A stretch of DNA of 64,000 bases from CALNYS01 sp942490855 (GTDB lineage Bacteria; Planctomycetota; Phycisphaerae; Phycisphaerales; UBA1924), in the NCBI GenBank assembly GCA_942490855.1, contig CALNYS010000004.1:682001-746000 (forward strand), read 5' to 3'. Below the pieces are notes generated by a model. It was given only the letters and a program-made list of their open reading frames with translations. It did no database searches and had not been told where the DNA came from. Made by a program: the position numbers and the translations under genes. This document shows, piece by piece, positions 8,183-20,554 of the stretch. Position 1 is the stretch's first letter. Every line of letters begins with the position of its first letter.

Positions 8183-8658
8183 GCGAAGATCTCCCGGAGC
8201 CGCATCTCGATGATCCGCGTGAGCGTCTCGGCGGTCTGGTTGTAGAGGGTCTGGTCGCCGCCGATGGGGTCGGGCACGTCCTCGCGCCCCGGGTCGAGCA
8301 GCTCGACCTTGCCCTCGGCGGAGGGGTCCATGCGCAGAACCGCGGCCACGTGGCTCTGGGTGAGCCCGTAGATGTGATCGGACTCGCGGATCATCTCGAG
8401 CGTGAGCGGGGTGGAGGAGTGGTCGGTGAGCTCGATGCCCATCCCGCTGACGGCCATCGCCGCCTCGGGGGTCGCGGGCGCGCCCTTGCCCGCCGCGACG
8501 CCGGCCGAGCGGATGAGCGTCTCGGCCCCCTCGGGCTCGATCGAGGGCGCCAGGTGGCGCGCGATGCCCTCGGCCATCGGGCTCCGGCACGTGTTCCCGG
8601 TGCAGATAAAGAGGATCGTCTTCGTCCGCCGGGCAGAATCGGAAAGGTCGTTGCTCAC
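8179..8658 (-). CDS. Low-molecular-weight phosphatase, YwlE-like (predicted protein-arginine phosphatase)
   Basis: A 159-residue low-molecular-weight phosphatase. The phosphate loop is CTGNTCRSPMAE at residues 19-30, with nucleophile Cys19 and Arg25, and the general-acid region is PDPIGGD. The fifth residue of the loop is threonine (Thr23). In the Bacillus enzyme YwlE, the threonine at this place gives specificity for phosphoarginine, whereas tyrosine phosphatases usually carry isoleucine or leucine there. With the overlapping rpiB gene this reproduces the ywlE-ywlF order. The start is a GTG with GATAAT six bases upstream, so a leaderless transcript is likely. An arginine kinase McsB is not in the window. 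Confidence 0.85.
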   Translation of the reverse strand: MSNDLSDSARRTKTILFICTGNTCRSPMAEGIARHLAPSIEPEGAETLIRSAGVAAGKGAPATPEAAMAVSGMGIELTDHSSTPLTLEMIRESDHIYGLTQSHVAAVLRMDPSAEGKVELLDPGREDVPDPIGGDQTLYNQTAETLTRIIEMRLREIFA

Positions 8659-8664
8659 GTGCGT

Positions 8665-8670
8665 ATTATC
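8665..8670 (-). promoter_or_regulatory. -10 hexamer GATAAT for a leaderless phosphatase-rpiB transcript
   Basis: On the minus strand GATAAT ends six bases before the GTG start at 8658. It is the closest match to the TATAAT consensus among the leaderless sites here. Confidence 0.6.
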
Positions 8671-8722
8671 GCGTGTGGGACGGACTCGGGCAAACGACGG
8701 AAAACGGAGATCGGGACAGGTC

Positions 8723-9382
8723 ATGCGGGATCGGCGGGTCATCCTGACAGATGGGAGGGGCTTCACGCTTGTGGAGCTGCTGGTCGTCATTTCCATCATT
8801 TCCGTGCTGATCGGGATCCTGTTCCCGGCGCTGGGCATCGTGCGAGAATCGGCGCAGCGCACGGCGTGTCGGGTGAACCTGCGGTCGATCGGGCTGGGGG
8901 TGCAGGTCTATATGAACGGGAACGACGACGTGCTCCCGCTCGCGCTCCCGCTCGAAGACAGCACCAGCACCGGTCCTGACGGCGCCCCCGCGCCGCTGGG
9001 GCCCGATTCCATCCTGTCGATCATCGCGCCCCTCGTCGATAGCGCCGAGGTCTTCATCTGCCCCAGCGACGAGGACATCCCGGAGTTCCTCTACCAGCAG
9101 CCGACCGGGCCCATCGGGCATCATTCCAGCTACGAGTACTGGGCGGGGTCGCTGATGCTCGCGCGGGAGATCTTCGCCGCCGACCCCACGCCCGCGAAGT
9201 CCGTCACGCGGTTCTACGAGAGCGAGCCCACCTTCCCGGTGATGGCCGATTCCCTCTCGCGGCACCCGAACACGGGCGAGTTCGACAAAAACGCTCTCTT
9301 CTTCGGCGATTGGCGGAGCGACGAGATGATCGTCGATCCCCGTGACGAGGCCCAGAACAGTTTCCCCGGAGCTCCCCGATGA
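8723..9382 (+). CDS. Type IV prepilin-like protein (FTLVELL N-terminal methylation motif)
   Basis: A 219-residue pseudopilin. The prepilin peptidase site is GRGFTLVELLVV, with cleavage expected after Gly13 and the conserved Glu at residue 18, followed by one hydrophobic helix to about residue 36. The body reads ACRVNLRSIGLGVQVYMNGN, typical of the large prepilin-like families of planctomycetes, and it contains one later Cys (FICPSD). These proteins go to the inner membrane and join type II secretion or pilus-like filaments. The start is the ATG at 8723, just before the motif. The stop overlaps the next start (ATGA). Confidence 0.85.
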   Translation: MRDRRVILTDGRGFTLVELLVVISIISVLIGILFPALGIVRESAQRTACRVNLRSIGLGVQVYMNGNDDVLPLALPLEDSTSTGPDGAPAPLGPDSILSIIAPLVDSAEVFICPSDEDIPEFLYQQPTGPIGHHSSYEYWAGSLMLAREIFAADPTPAKSVTRFYESEPTFPVMADSLSRHPNTGEFDKNALFFGDWRSDEMIVDPRDEAQNSFPGAPR

Positions 9383-10174
9383 ACGACGACCACGCCGGCG
9401 CCCCCCTCGAACCGCTCCTCGACGCGGTGGACCGCGACACCGCCGCGGCCGCGGCCGCGCGCGACGAGCGCCGCGACGGTGCGCACCAACGGCGCACGGA
9501 CCTCGCGCGGGGCGGGGTCATCGCGGCGCTGGGCCTCGCGGCCGGCGTCGCGCTCGCGGCGACCCGTCCCGCGCCGGTTGTCTACGACAGCCGCCCGACC
9601 GGACCCCTTCGGCGGCTCGCTCAGCTCCGTGATCTTCGAGAACGAGTTCAACCGCCTGCCCGTCGAGGAACGGCTGGGGCTCATCCGCGATCTTCTCGAG
9701 AAGATGCGTTCGATGGACTCGGGGTCGTCGGCGATGCTCGCCGCGTTCGCCGCGGGCATCAAGAACGAGGCCCGCGAGCAGCTCGAGACCAACGCGCGCA
9801 CGCTCATGGTTGATTTCGTCGACCTCCACGCCCAGCGCTACGCCAGCGCGACGGGGGAGGACCGCGAGAAGATGCTCGACGAGAGCCTGCGCGAGATGGT
9901 CACGCTCCAGCGCGAGCTCTTCGGGCAGGACGCCGAGGACGAGGATGTGGACGAGGGCGTCGAGCGTGCGCGCCGCGACGCCAAGCGGGAAGAAGAACGC
10001 GCCGCGGAGGATCGGACCCGTCTCGACGGCGGCGAGGCCGCTGGCTTCATGCGCTGGGCGCAGAACGAGAGCGAGGACACGGGCCCCAACCAGCGCGCCC
10101 GGGTGACCCTCTTCATGCGCGATATGACCCGGCACATGCGCGGGCAGGACCTCAACAGCGGCAAGCCGAAGTAA
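9379..10174 (+). pseudogene. Membrane protein of unknown function downstream of the prepilin gene, single-base frameshift
   Basis: The gene starts with an ATG that overlaps the prepilin stop. The first frame gives an acidic N-terminus and one membrane helix near residues 46-62 (GVIAALGLAAGVALAA), up to VVYDSRP. The natural continuation (FGGSLSSVIFENEFNRLPV) is in the next frame, reached by skipping one base at the CCCC run at 9604-9607. The rest is a highly charged, helical segment rich in Glu and Arg. Corrected length is about 264 residues. The intact second frame alone could be called as 9479-10174. An indel in the assembly is the simplest reading, and the function is unknown. Confidence 0.6.
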
Positions 10175-10180
10175 GAACGA

Positions 10181-14035
<3,855 letters not shown>

Positions 14036-14259
14036 GGCGCCCTCCTGACTGCGTGTTCTCGGGCACAGGATACCGCGCGCGAGCCCGATAGATTCCGCCC
14101 TCGGTTCCCCTGAAACGGACACGCCCGCATAACCCGCAGGAACCTTTTTCTCCTTTCGTGAAAGGGCTTTCTCTGCGCTGGCCTCGCTGGATCGGTGTGC
14201 TCTCTTTGTGGGACAGGCCGCCACTCGCGGTCGTTCACGCCGCACGGGAGAGCAGAGAG

Positions 14260-14982
14260 ATGAAAACCACGCACACTATCGCCGCCATTGTTGTCGCCGC
14301 GTCCTGCGGCGCCGCCTTCGCCGACACCGTCAACGTCCAGTACCTCGGCGCTGGGCAGGGTCGGACCATCCGGTTCGACCTCAACGGTTCGCGCCAGAAC
14401 GTCTTCGCCGGCCAGCTCGAGCACCGCTTCAGCGGCGGCACGGGGATCGGCGCCGGCCTCAGCGGCGACATCCTGACCTACTGCACCGATCTGATGCAGC
14501 ACGTCTCGAGCAGCACGCGCACGTTCGATGTTGTTGATCCGCAGTACGCCCCCGGTCAGCCCATGGGCGTCGATCGGGCCAACGCGCTCCGCGACATCTA
14601 CTCCTACGCCGACGGCGCTCAGAACGCTCGCGGCGCCGACCGCGACTTCGCCGCCGCCTTCCAGCTCGCTGTCTGGGAGATCGTCTACGACTTCAACTCG
14701 AACGCCGGGCGCTCCTCGCTCGATATCGAGAGCGGGAACTTCGAGTCCTACCGCACCAACGGGTGGCGCCTGTCCTCTGACATCCGCAACTACCTCGATG
14801 ACATCTTCGACGCCATCGGCACGATGGGCGCCCGCAACGGCACCGGCCTCTACGCGGTCGTCAACGATTGGAAGCAGGACCAGCTCGTCGAGATGAAGAT
14901 GGAGACGATCCCCCTGCCCTCCGCGGCCGGCCTCGGCTTCGCCGGGCTCCTCGGTGTCGCCGGCACGCGTCGGCGTCGCTGA
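14260..14982 (+). CDS. Exported protein with a thioester-like domain and PEP-CTERM-type tail
   Basis: A 240-residue exported protein. Residues 1-21 form a signal peptide (cut expected after AFA). Residues 71-80 read ILTYCTDLMQ and residues 131-140 read AAAFQLAVWE. The combination of a YC.D cysteine (Cys75) and a Gln inside a hydrophobic Q..VW motif (Gln135, Trp139) is the signature of thioester domains, where Cys and Gln join in a reactive bond. The C-terminus reads IPLPSAAGLGFAGLLGVAG followed by TRRRR, a PEP-CTERM-like sorting tail. No exosortase gene is in the window. A GGGAG ribosome site precedes the ATG. The thioester reading is inferred from motifs only. Confidence 0.75.
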   Translation: MKTTHTIAAIVVAASCGAAFADTVNVQYLGAGQGRTIRFDLNGSRQNVFAGQLEHRFSGGTGIGAGLSGDILTYCTDLMQHVSSSTRTFDVVDPQYAPGQPMGVDRANALRDIYSYADGAQNARGADRDFAAAFQLAVWEIVYDFNSNAGRSSLDIESGNFESYRTNGWRLSSDIRNYLDDIFDAIGTMGARNGTGLYAVVNDWKQDQLVEMKMETIPLPSAAGLGFAGLLGVAGTRRRR

Positions 14983-15003
14983 AAACGCGACACGGCTTCG
15001 CCC

Positions 15004-15009
15004 TAGAAT
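15004..15009 (+). promoter_or_regulatory. -10 hexamer TAGAAT for a leaderless gene
   Basis: TAGAAT ends six bases before the ATG at 15016, with no ribosome-binding site in between. Confidence 0.55.
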
Positions 15010-15015
15010 CACTCT

Positions 15016-15315
15016 ATGGAGCGAACACCGTTTAGCTATGTCTTCGAGGTCGGGCGCGGCATCCGCCGACCCGCCTCATCACGAAACCCGACGGTCCGCG
15101 CCGCGACACTCGCCGGCGCGACCGTCGTTTTTCTTGCGCTCCTGGTGCTGATCATCCCGCTGATCGCGCTCTTCCTCGTCCTGTTCTTGATCTTCTGGAT
15201 CGTGGCGCAGGTCAGCATGCTCTTCGGCGGCGCTTCCCGCGCACCGGGCGATGGCGCCGAGCGTGAGAACGTCCGCGTCGTCGGACGCGGGGGCGATCAC
15301 TCCGCGGGCGGCTGA
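15016..15315 (+). CDS. Small single-span membrane protein, unknown function
   Basis: A 99-residue protein. A basic N-terminal part of about 35 residues is followed by a very long hydrophobic segment (about residues 37-75, rich in Leu, Ile, Val and Phe) that could form one long helix or a hairpin of two. A polar, charged tail with RENVRVVGRGG ends the protein. I recognise no family. The -10 hexamer six bases before the ATG supports the start and a leaderless transcript. The 3' end overlaps the convergent aminotransferase gene by 19 bases. Confidence 0.65.
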   Translation: MERTPFSYVFEVGRGIRRPASSRNPTVRAATLAGATVVFLALLVLIIPLIALFLVLFLIFWIVAQVSMLFGGASRAPGDGAERENVRVVGRGGDHSAGG

Positions 15316-16178
15316 CGCCAGCGCTCGAGCATCGCCTTGGTGATCGGCCCCGGGGCGCCCTCGCCGATCACGCCGCCCTCGACCCGCACCACGGGCAGCA
15401 CGCCCCAGCTCGAGTTGGTCAGGAACGCCTCGTCCGCGTCGAGCAGGTCGTTGATGTCCAGCAGCTTCACGCGAGCGACAACGCCCGTCGCCTCCGCCGC
15501 GTCGAGGACGCCCAGGCGCGTCACGCCGGGGAGCACCGGGCTGGGCAGCGCGCCGGGTTCTTCCTCGCCGCGCGCCAGCGGCGTGAAGAGTTCCCCGTCC
15601 TTCACGAGGAAGACGTTGCTGACGCACCCGCCCGAGAGGTGGTTGCTCACCTGAAGGGTGATGGCTTCAGCCGCGTTCTTCGCCGACGCCTTCTGGAGCT
15701 CGGAGAGGCGAGGCCAGTAGTTGAGCGTCTTGTGCCCGGCGAACGGGTCGAGCGGGTTGTCGCGCCGGTCGGCGATGGTCACCGCGACGCCGGCGTCGTA
15801 CATGCCCTGCGGGTAGTCCGTCGCCGGGCGGGCGTCGATGAGAACGGTCGGGTCGGTCGGCCCGTCGCCCCCGCTTAAAAGGTTGAGATCGCCGCCCGTG
15901 AGTGTGAGCCGCACGCGCGCGGTCGCGAGCCCGGCGTTTGCGACGACGGTGTTCACCGCATCCGCGAGCGCTGGCGTGCGCAGGTCGTCGCTGAGGCGCA
16001 GCGCTTTGGCCGAGTCGCGCAGCCGGTCGAGGTGCGGGCCGAGCCCGATCACCACGCCCTCGCGCGCGAGCATCGTCTCGAAGAGGCCCACGCCGTGCTG
16101 CAGCCCCGCGTCGAACGCGCCGACGCTCGCATCGGATCGCTCGACGAAAGAGCCGTTGAGCCAGACCGCCCCGCTCAT
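15297..16178 (-). CDS. Class IV aminotransferase (branched-chain aminotransferase / aminodeoxychorismate lyase family)
   Basis: A 293-residue fold-type IV PLP enzyme. The PLP lysine is Lys150 in FAGHKTLNYWPRL, the N-terminal part has GAFDAGLQHGVGLFETM, and the C-terminal phosphate loop region includes LTNSSWGVLPV. The family covers branched-chain aminotransferase, D-amino-acid aminotransferase and aminodeoxychorismate lyase (PabC), and the short length favours the PabC/D-amino-acid end. The start is the ATG at 16178, which overlaps the stop of the upstream membrane gene. The same frame stays open far upstream only because that upstream gene carries a frameshift. Confidence 0.83.
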   Translation of the reverse strand: MSGAVWLNGSFVERSDASVGAFDAGLQHGVGLFETMLAREGVVIGLGPHLDRLRDSAKALRLSDDLRTPALADAVNTVVANAGLATARVRLTLTGGDLNLLSGGDGPTDPTVLIDARPATDYPQGMYDAGVAVTIADRRDNPLDPFAGHKTLNYWPRLSELQKASAKNAAEAITLQVSNHLSGGCVSNVFLVKDGELFTPLARGEEEPGALPSPVLPGVTRLGVLDAAEATGVVARVKLLDINDLLDADEAFLTNSSWGVLPVVRVEGGVIGEGAPGPITKAMLERWRQPPAE

Positions 16179-16865
16179 GCGCCCACCTGGCGGAACACCC
16201 ACAGCACCAGCCACGCGAGCAGGTGTGTCCCCCCGAGCAGGCCGACCTCGTTGCGGTCGAGGCGGAAGCTGTACAAGCACCAAAGGATGTAGAACACCGT
16301 CCCGGCGAACGCGGCGATGGGCCAGTGCGTCGCGTGGTGCCACCCCTGCTCGACCACGAGCGCCGCCGCGAGCTGCCACAGCAACGCGAAGACGCCCACG
16401 GCGAAGATCATCCGGGCGAGCACGAAGTAGACGCCGCCGAACGCGCGCTCCGTGAGCCTGCGACGTCGCGAGCACGGCGCCGACGCCGATCCAGGCGTAG
16501 AGCGGCGCGTCGATCGCCTGGCGCAGCGCAGCGCTCCACCACGTGGTCCCGTCGGGCGCGTAGACGCCCGCCATCACGACGGCCGCGATGATCGCGACGC
16601 CGCCCGCGATGAGCGGGAAGCGCCAACCGAGACGGCCCGGGGCGCCGAGTGCGGTCGCGGGGATGTCCTCGGGCATGAGCGACACGCGCATGGAGCGCTT
16701 GGGCTTGGCGGGCGGCGTGTCTTCCCGCTCGATCGCCTCGAGTTCGGCCTCGCTCATCCCCGCCGTGAGGGGCGGGTCGCTGATCACGGGCGCGGGTTCC
16801 CGCTTCTCGTGAGGCTCGAGCGGGATCCCGCCCTCATCGTTGGTGTTCATCTCGGGGTCGATCAT
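16175..16865 (-). pseudogene. Integral membrane protein of unknown function, single-base frameshift
   Basis: The N-terminal half (from ATG 16865) is an acidic cytoplasmic region of about 85 residues followed by membrane segments (FPLIAGGVAIIAAVVMAGV, then LYAWIGVGAVLATS). The continuation RLTERAFGGVYFVLARMIF and three more helices ending in WVFRQVGA are in a neighbouring frame. Dropping one C at 16460 restores a protein of about 229 residues with five or so helices. The stop overlaps the aminotransferase start (ATGA). Without the correction the N-half reads straight into the aminotransferase and mimics a fusion. No family is recognised. Confidence 0.6.
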
Positions 16866-16873
16866 TCGCTGAC

Positions 16874-18292
16874 TCAGTCCTCGAACCGCTGGGTGATCCA
16901 CGACGACACGAGGTCGAGCGCCGTCTCGTTGAACGTCTCTTCGATCATGGCGTACTCCGAGGGCGCCCCGGTCTCGGCGGTCTGGAACAGGTGGTTCAGC
17001 CCGGGGAACGTCACGATGGTGACGTCGTCGGTCGGCGCTGAGGCGAGCGCGGCGCGCATGCCCTCGGCGTTGATCGACGGGAGGACCTGGAGGTCGAGGC
17101 TGCCGAACATCGCCAGCGTGGGCTGGGAGACGCGCGAGAGGTAGTCGGCGGGGTTGAGCTCGACGAAGCGCCGCATCCAGGGCGAGCCGAACACTTTGAT
17201 CTGCTGCGCCAGGGTGTCGTCCACCTGCTGATCCGTCGCCCCGACCATCTGGGCGCGGAGCACGTCACGCAGGCTCGTCGCCATGCCCGTGTCGTCGCCA
17301 GAGCGCATCGCCTCGACCATCGCCTGCATGTGCCGACCAACAGAGGCGGCGAGTTCATCAGAGCCGCTGGCGGAGGTGATCGCGATCTGCTGCGACACGA
17401 GGATCTCGCCGCCGTCGACGCCAAGCCCCGCGAGCATCACGATGTAGGCGACCGAGGCGTCGCCCGCCGCGGCCATCGGCGCGACGAGCCCGCCCTCGGA
17501 GTGACCGATCAGCCCGACCCGATCGCTCGCGATGCGGGGGTCCTTCATGAGAAACGCGACGCCGGCGAGCGCGTCGTCCGCGAAGTCGTCTGTCAGCGCG
17601 GTGGCGAAATCGCCCGATGAATCGCCGACGCCGCGCTCGTCGTAGCGCAGCACCGCGATGCCGGCGCGGGTCAGGTGATCGGCGAGCACGAGGAACGGCT
17701 TGTGCCCGACGAGCGTCTCGTCGCGGTCCTGCGGGCCCGAGCCGGAGACGAGCACGGCCGCGGGGAAAGGCCCGTCGCCGTCGGGGAGCGTGAGCGTGCC
17801 GGCGAGCGTCACCCCGGCGGGCGCGTTCTCGAACGTGACGCCCTCGACGGTGTAGGGGTACGGCGGCTCGGGGTGCTGCGGTCGCGCCAGCGCCGGCTCG
17901 CCCGAGGAACGCGACATCTTGAAGGGGAACTCCATCCCGGCCTGCTTGAGCATGCCGGCGAGCTCGCCCTGATCGTTCACGGTCCCGGCGATCTCGGCGT
18001 TCGCGGGCGCGGGGATGCGCAGGAGGACCGAGTCGCCCTCGAGCGAGATCACCTCGAGCGGGATGCCAAGCGCGCTCTGCGCTGGGATGTCGATCGTGGC
18101 GCTGGGGGTGTCGCCCCGCGTGATGGTGATCGAGAACCCGAGCTCCGCGCCGCCGGGGAGCATCGCCGATCCGGTCCAGGACTCGGTTGCGCTCGTTTCA
18201 GCGCTGTCGGCGCCCTGGGCGTGGACGAACGGTGCGGGCGCGCCGAGCGCGCAGGCGAGAACGATCGAGGGAGCGAGTCGGCTGCGGAACAT
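16874..18292 (-). CDS. Exported alpha/beta hydrolase
   Basis: A 472-residue protein with a signal peptide (residues 1-25, ending FVHAQ). The first 130 residues form a beta-rich domain that resembles the N-terminal part found in exported serine hydrolases. The hydrolase domain follows: VLVSGSGPQDRDE is the oxyanion-side loop, GLIGHSEGG carries the nucleophile serine, an acidic residue lies in FGSLDLQV, and PGLNHLFQ has the histidine. It should hydrolyse esters or peptides outside the cytoplasm. A GGAGGT ribosome site precedes the ATG. The membrane gene follows eight bases after its stop. Confidence 0.85.
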   Translation of the reverse strand: MFRSRLAPSIVLACALGAPAPFVHAQGADSAETSATESWTGSAMLPGGAELGFSITITRGDTPSATIDIPAQSALGIPLEVISLEGDSVLLRIPAPANAEIAGTVNDQGELAGMLKQAGMEFPFKMSRSSGEPALARPQHPEPPYPYTVEGVTFENAPAGVTLAGTLTLPDGDGPFPAAVLVSGSGPQDRDETLVGHKPFLVLADHLTRAGIAVLRYDERGVGDSSGDFATALTDDFADDALAGVAFLMKDPRIASDRVGLIGHSEGGLVAPMAAAGDASVAYIVMLAGLGVDGGEILVSQQIAITSASGSDELAASVGRHMQAMVEAMRSGDDTGMATSLRDVLRAQMVGATDQQVDDTLAQQIKVFGSPWMRRFVELNPADYLSRVSQPTLAMFGSLDLQVLPSINAEGMRAALASAPTDDVTIVTFPGLNHLFQTAETGAPSEYAMIEETFNETALDLVSSWITQRFED

Positions 18293-18322
18293 GCGGACCT
18301 CCGTGCGTCGTACGCGGGTGGT

Positions 18323-19795
18323 TCAGCGCGCCCCCGCGGGCTGCGCGGTGAACGCGAACGCTCCCTCGAGCGCGCGCGCGAGGCCCAGCAGCGACGCGTC
18401 GCCGAACGCCGGGCCCATGAGTTGCATTCCGATCGGGAGTGTTGTGCTTTCACGGACGCACACCGCCGAGGGGATCGACACGGCCGGCATCCCCGTGAGG
18501 TTGGCGCTGACCGTGAAGATGTCCTGGAGGTACAGGGCGAGCGGGTCGTCGGTCTTCTCGCCCAACCGGAACGCCGGCTCGGGCGTCGCGGGGGTGAGGA
18601 CGGCGTCCACCGAGGCGAACACGCGCTCGAAGTCGTTCGTGATGACGCGTCGCGCCTTGAGCGCGGTGTTGTAGTACGCGTCGTAGTAGCCGCTCGAGAG
18701 CACGTGCGTCCCGAGCATGATGCGCCGCTGCACCTCGTGCCCGAACCCTTCCGATCGGCTGCGCGAGTAGAGCGCGACGAGGTCGTCGCCCTCGCGCTGC
18801 TCGGCGCGCCGCCCGTAGCGCACGCCGTCGAAGCGCGCGAGGTTCGAGGACGCCTCGGCGGGCGCCACGATGTAGTACGCCGCGATGCCGTACTCGATGG
18901 ACGGGATATCGACCTCGACGATCTCGGCGCCCGCGTCTGTGGCGGTCGCGAGCGCCGCGTCGAACGCCGCGCTCACGTCGGCGTCGCTGAGCAGCTCGCG
19001 CACCTGCTTGGGCACGCCGAGCGTTGCGCCCGCGAGCGACCTCGTCTCGAGGGGCGCCAGCACGGGCGGCGCGGTGCGCACGGACGTCGCGTCCAGCGGG
19101 TCGTGGCCGAACATGACCGACGAAGCGAGCGCCGCGTCGTCCACGCTGCGCGTGATCGGGCCCACCTGGTCGAGGCTCGACGCGAACGCCACCAGCCCGT
19201 ACCGCGACACGAGCCCGTACGTCGGCTTGTAGCCCACGACGCCGCAGAGCGCGGCGGGCTGGCGGATCGAGCCGCCGGTGTCCGAGCCCAGCGCGAGCGG
19301 GACCATCCGCCCCGCGACGGCCGCGGCCGAGCCGCCCGAAGATCCACCGGGGGCGCGCGCTTGGTCCCACGGGTTGCCCGTCGGCCCGAACGCCGAGTGT
19401 TCCGTCGACGACCCCATCGCGAACTCGTCGAGGTTGGTCTTCCCGACGATCACGGCCCCGGCGTCGAGCAGACGCTGGACGCACGTGGCGGTAAACGGGG
19501 ATTCGTAGTGCTCGAGGAAGCGCGAGCCGCAGGTGGTGCGCCCGAGGGTCGTGCAGATGTTGTCCTTGATCGCCACGGGGACGCCGCCCAGCGGGCCGGC
19601 CGCGGCGGCGCCCTGCGCGTCGATCTCGCGCGCACGGGCGAGGGCCTCGTCGCGGAAGACCTGCGTGAAGGCGTTGAGCTCGGGGTTGAGCGAGTCGATG
19701 CGCGCGAGGGCGTCGCTCACGGCGCCCTCGCTGGTGGCCCCGCCCGCCTGGATGCGGTCGCGGAGTTCCGTGATTGTCAGGTCTGCGGTGCTCAC
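18323..19795 (-). CDS. gatA: Asp-tRNA(Asn)/Glu-tRNA(Gln) amidotransferase subunit A
   Basis: A 490-residue amidase-signature protein, the subunit that releases ammonia from glutamine to amidate misacylated tRNA. The catalytic Lys-Ser-Ser triad is Lys77 in VAIKDNI, Ser152 in GSSGGSAAAVA and Ser176 in GSDTGGSIRQP, at almost the same positions as in characterised GatA proteins. The GTG start has TACATT six bases upstream, pointing to its own leaderless transcript. Subunit C lies 1.7 kb upstream on the same strand, separated by a MarR/SnoaL/pirin group. Subunit B is not in the window. Confidence 0.95.
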   Translation of the reverse strand: MSTADLTITELRDRIQAGGATSEGAVSDALARIDSLNPELNAFTQVFRDEALARAREIDAQGAAAAGPLGGVPVAIKDNICTTLGRTTCGSRFLEHYESPFTATCVQRLLDAGAVIVGKTNLDEFAMGSSTEHSAFGPTGNPWDQARAPGGSSGGSAAAVAGRMVPLALGSDTGGSIRQPAALCGVVGYKPTYGLVSRYGLVAFASSLDQVGPITRSVDDAALASSVMFGHDPLDATSVRTAPPVLAPLETRSLAGATLGVPKQVRELLSDADVSAAFDAALATATDAGAEIVEVDIPSIEYGIAAYYIVAPAEASSNLARFDGVRYGRRAEQREGDDLVALYSRSRSEGFGHEVQRRIMLGTHVLSSGYYDAYYNTALKARRVITNDFERVFASVDAVLTPATPEPAFRLGEKTDDPLALYLQDIFTVSANLTGMPAVSIPSAVCVRESTTLPIGMQLMGPAFGDASLLGLARALEGAFAFTAQPAGAR

Positions 19796-19801
19796 AGGCG
19801 G

Positions 19802-19807
19802 AATGTA
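19802..19807 (-). promoter_or_regulatory. -10 hexamer TACATT for leaderless gatA
   Basis: On the minus strand TACATT ends six bases before the gatA GTG at 19795. The site lies between pirin and gatA and would give gatA a transcript separate from the upstream genes. Confidence 0.55.
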
Positions 19808-19830
19808 CCAGCCACGCGCCGCGGACGCGG

Positions 19831-20532
19831 TCAGGGCAGGTCGAAGATCAGCGCTTCGAGGCCCTGCTCCCCCGCCGTGAGGTCGATCTCGCCCGGGGTC
19901 TCGGAGTGCGCACCGTCGCCCGCGGCGACCGCCGCCCCGCCGAGCTCGGCGCTGCCCGCGACCGCCTGCACCCAGAGCCGGCGCCCGTTTTCGATCGTCA
20001 GCGGGACCGTGTCGCCCGGATCGAGGAGCACGCGCGAGAGCGCCGCGTCCTGGTTGATCACGAGCGAACCGTCGCGCCCGTCGGGCGACGCGAGGGTCTG
20101 GAGACGACCGCGGGCGGCGTCAGGGTCGAAGCGCCGGTCGGCGTACGCCGGGGGAAGCCCGTCTTCGCGCGGCATGATCCAGATCTGAATGAGCCGGAGG
20201 GGCTCGGTGGTCGAGTCGTTCTTTTCAGAGTGCGTGATCCCGGACCCGGCGGTCATCACCTGCACGTCGTGGCGGCGCAGGACGCCGCCGCCCCCGGTCG
20301 AGTCGTCGTGGCGCAGGGCGCCCTCGAGGACGTAGGTGATGATCTCCATGTTCTCGTGGGGGTGGGTAGCGAAGCCGGCGCCGGGGGCGACGCGGTCCTC
20401 GTTGATGACGCGCAAGGGGCCGAAGCCCATGTGCGCACGATCGACGTAGCGCCCGAAGGAGAAGGAATGGCGGGCGTCGAGCCAGCCGTGGTCGATGTGC
20501 CCGCGCTCGTCGGTGGGTCTGAGGGTGATCAT
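19831..20532 (-). CDS. Pirin family protein
   Basis: A 233-residue bicupin. The metal ligands are His57 and His59 in THPHENME, then His101 and Glu103 in GITHSEKND, all at the places known for pirins. Bacterial pirins bind iron, and some act as quercetin dioxygenases. The gene follows the SnoaL-like gene by 22 bases in a group headed by a MarR regulator, which suggests induction by a phenolic or reactive compound. That inference rests on gene order only. An AAAGGAAA ribosome site precedes the ATG. Confidence 0.9.
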   Translation of the reverse strand: MITLRPTDERGHIDHGWLDARHSFSFGRYVDRAHMGFGPLRVINEDRVAPGAGFATHPHENMEIITYVLEGALRHDDSTGGGGVLRRHDVQVMTAGSGITHSEKNDSTTEPLRLIQIWIMPREDGLPPAYADRRFDPDAARGRLQTLASPDGRDGSLVINQDAALSRVLLDPGDTVPLTIENGRRLWVQAVAGSAELGGAAVAAGDGAHSETPGEIDLTAGEQGLEALIFDLP

Positions 20533-20554
20533 GGCCGTTTCCTTTCTTCTGGCG

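Noticed and set aside
15297..16865. Apparent fusion of a membrane domain to the class IV aminotransferase in one frame
   Set aside because: The middle part is Arg-rich nonsense, and the true membrane continuation is in another frame that ends by overlapping the aminotransferase ATG. A one-base shift explains it.
17675..20188. Plus-strand frame of 837 codons opposite the hydrolase, gatA and pirin
   Set aside because: Antisense shadow without any domain. The minus-strand genes have complete catalytic motifs.
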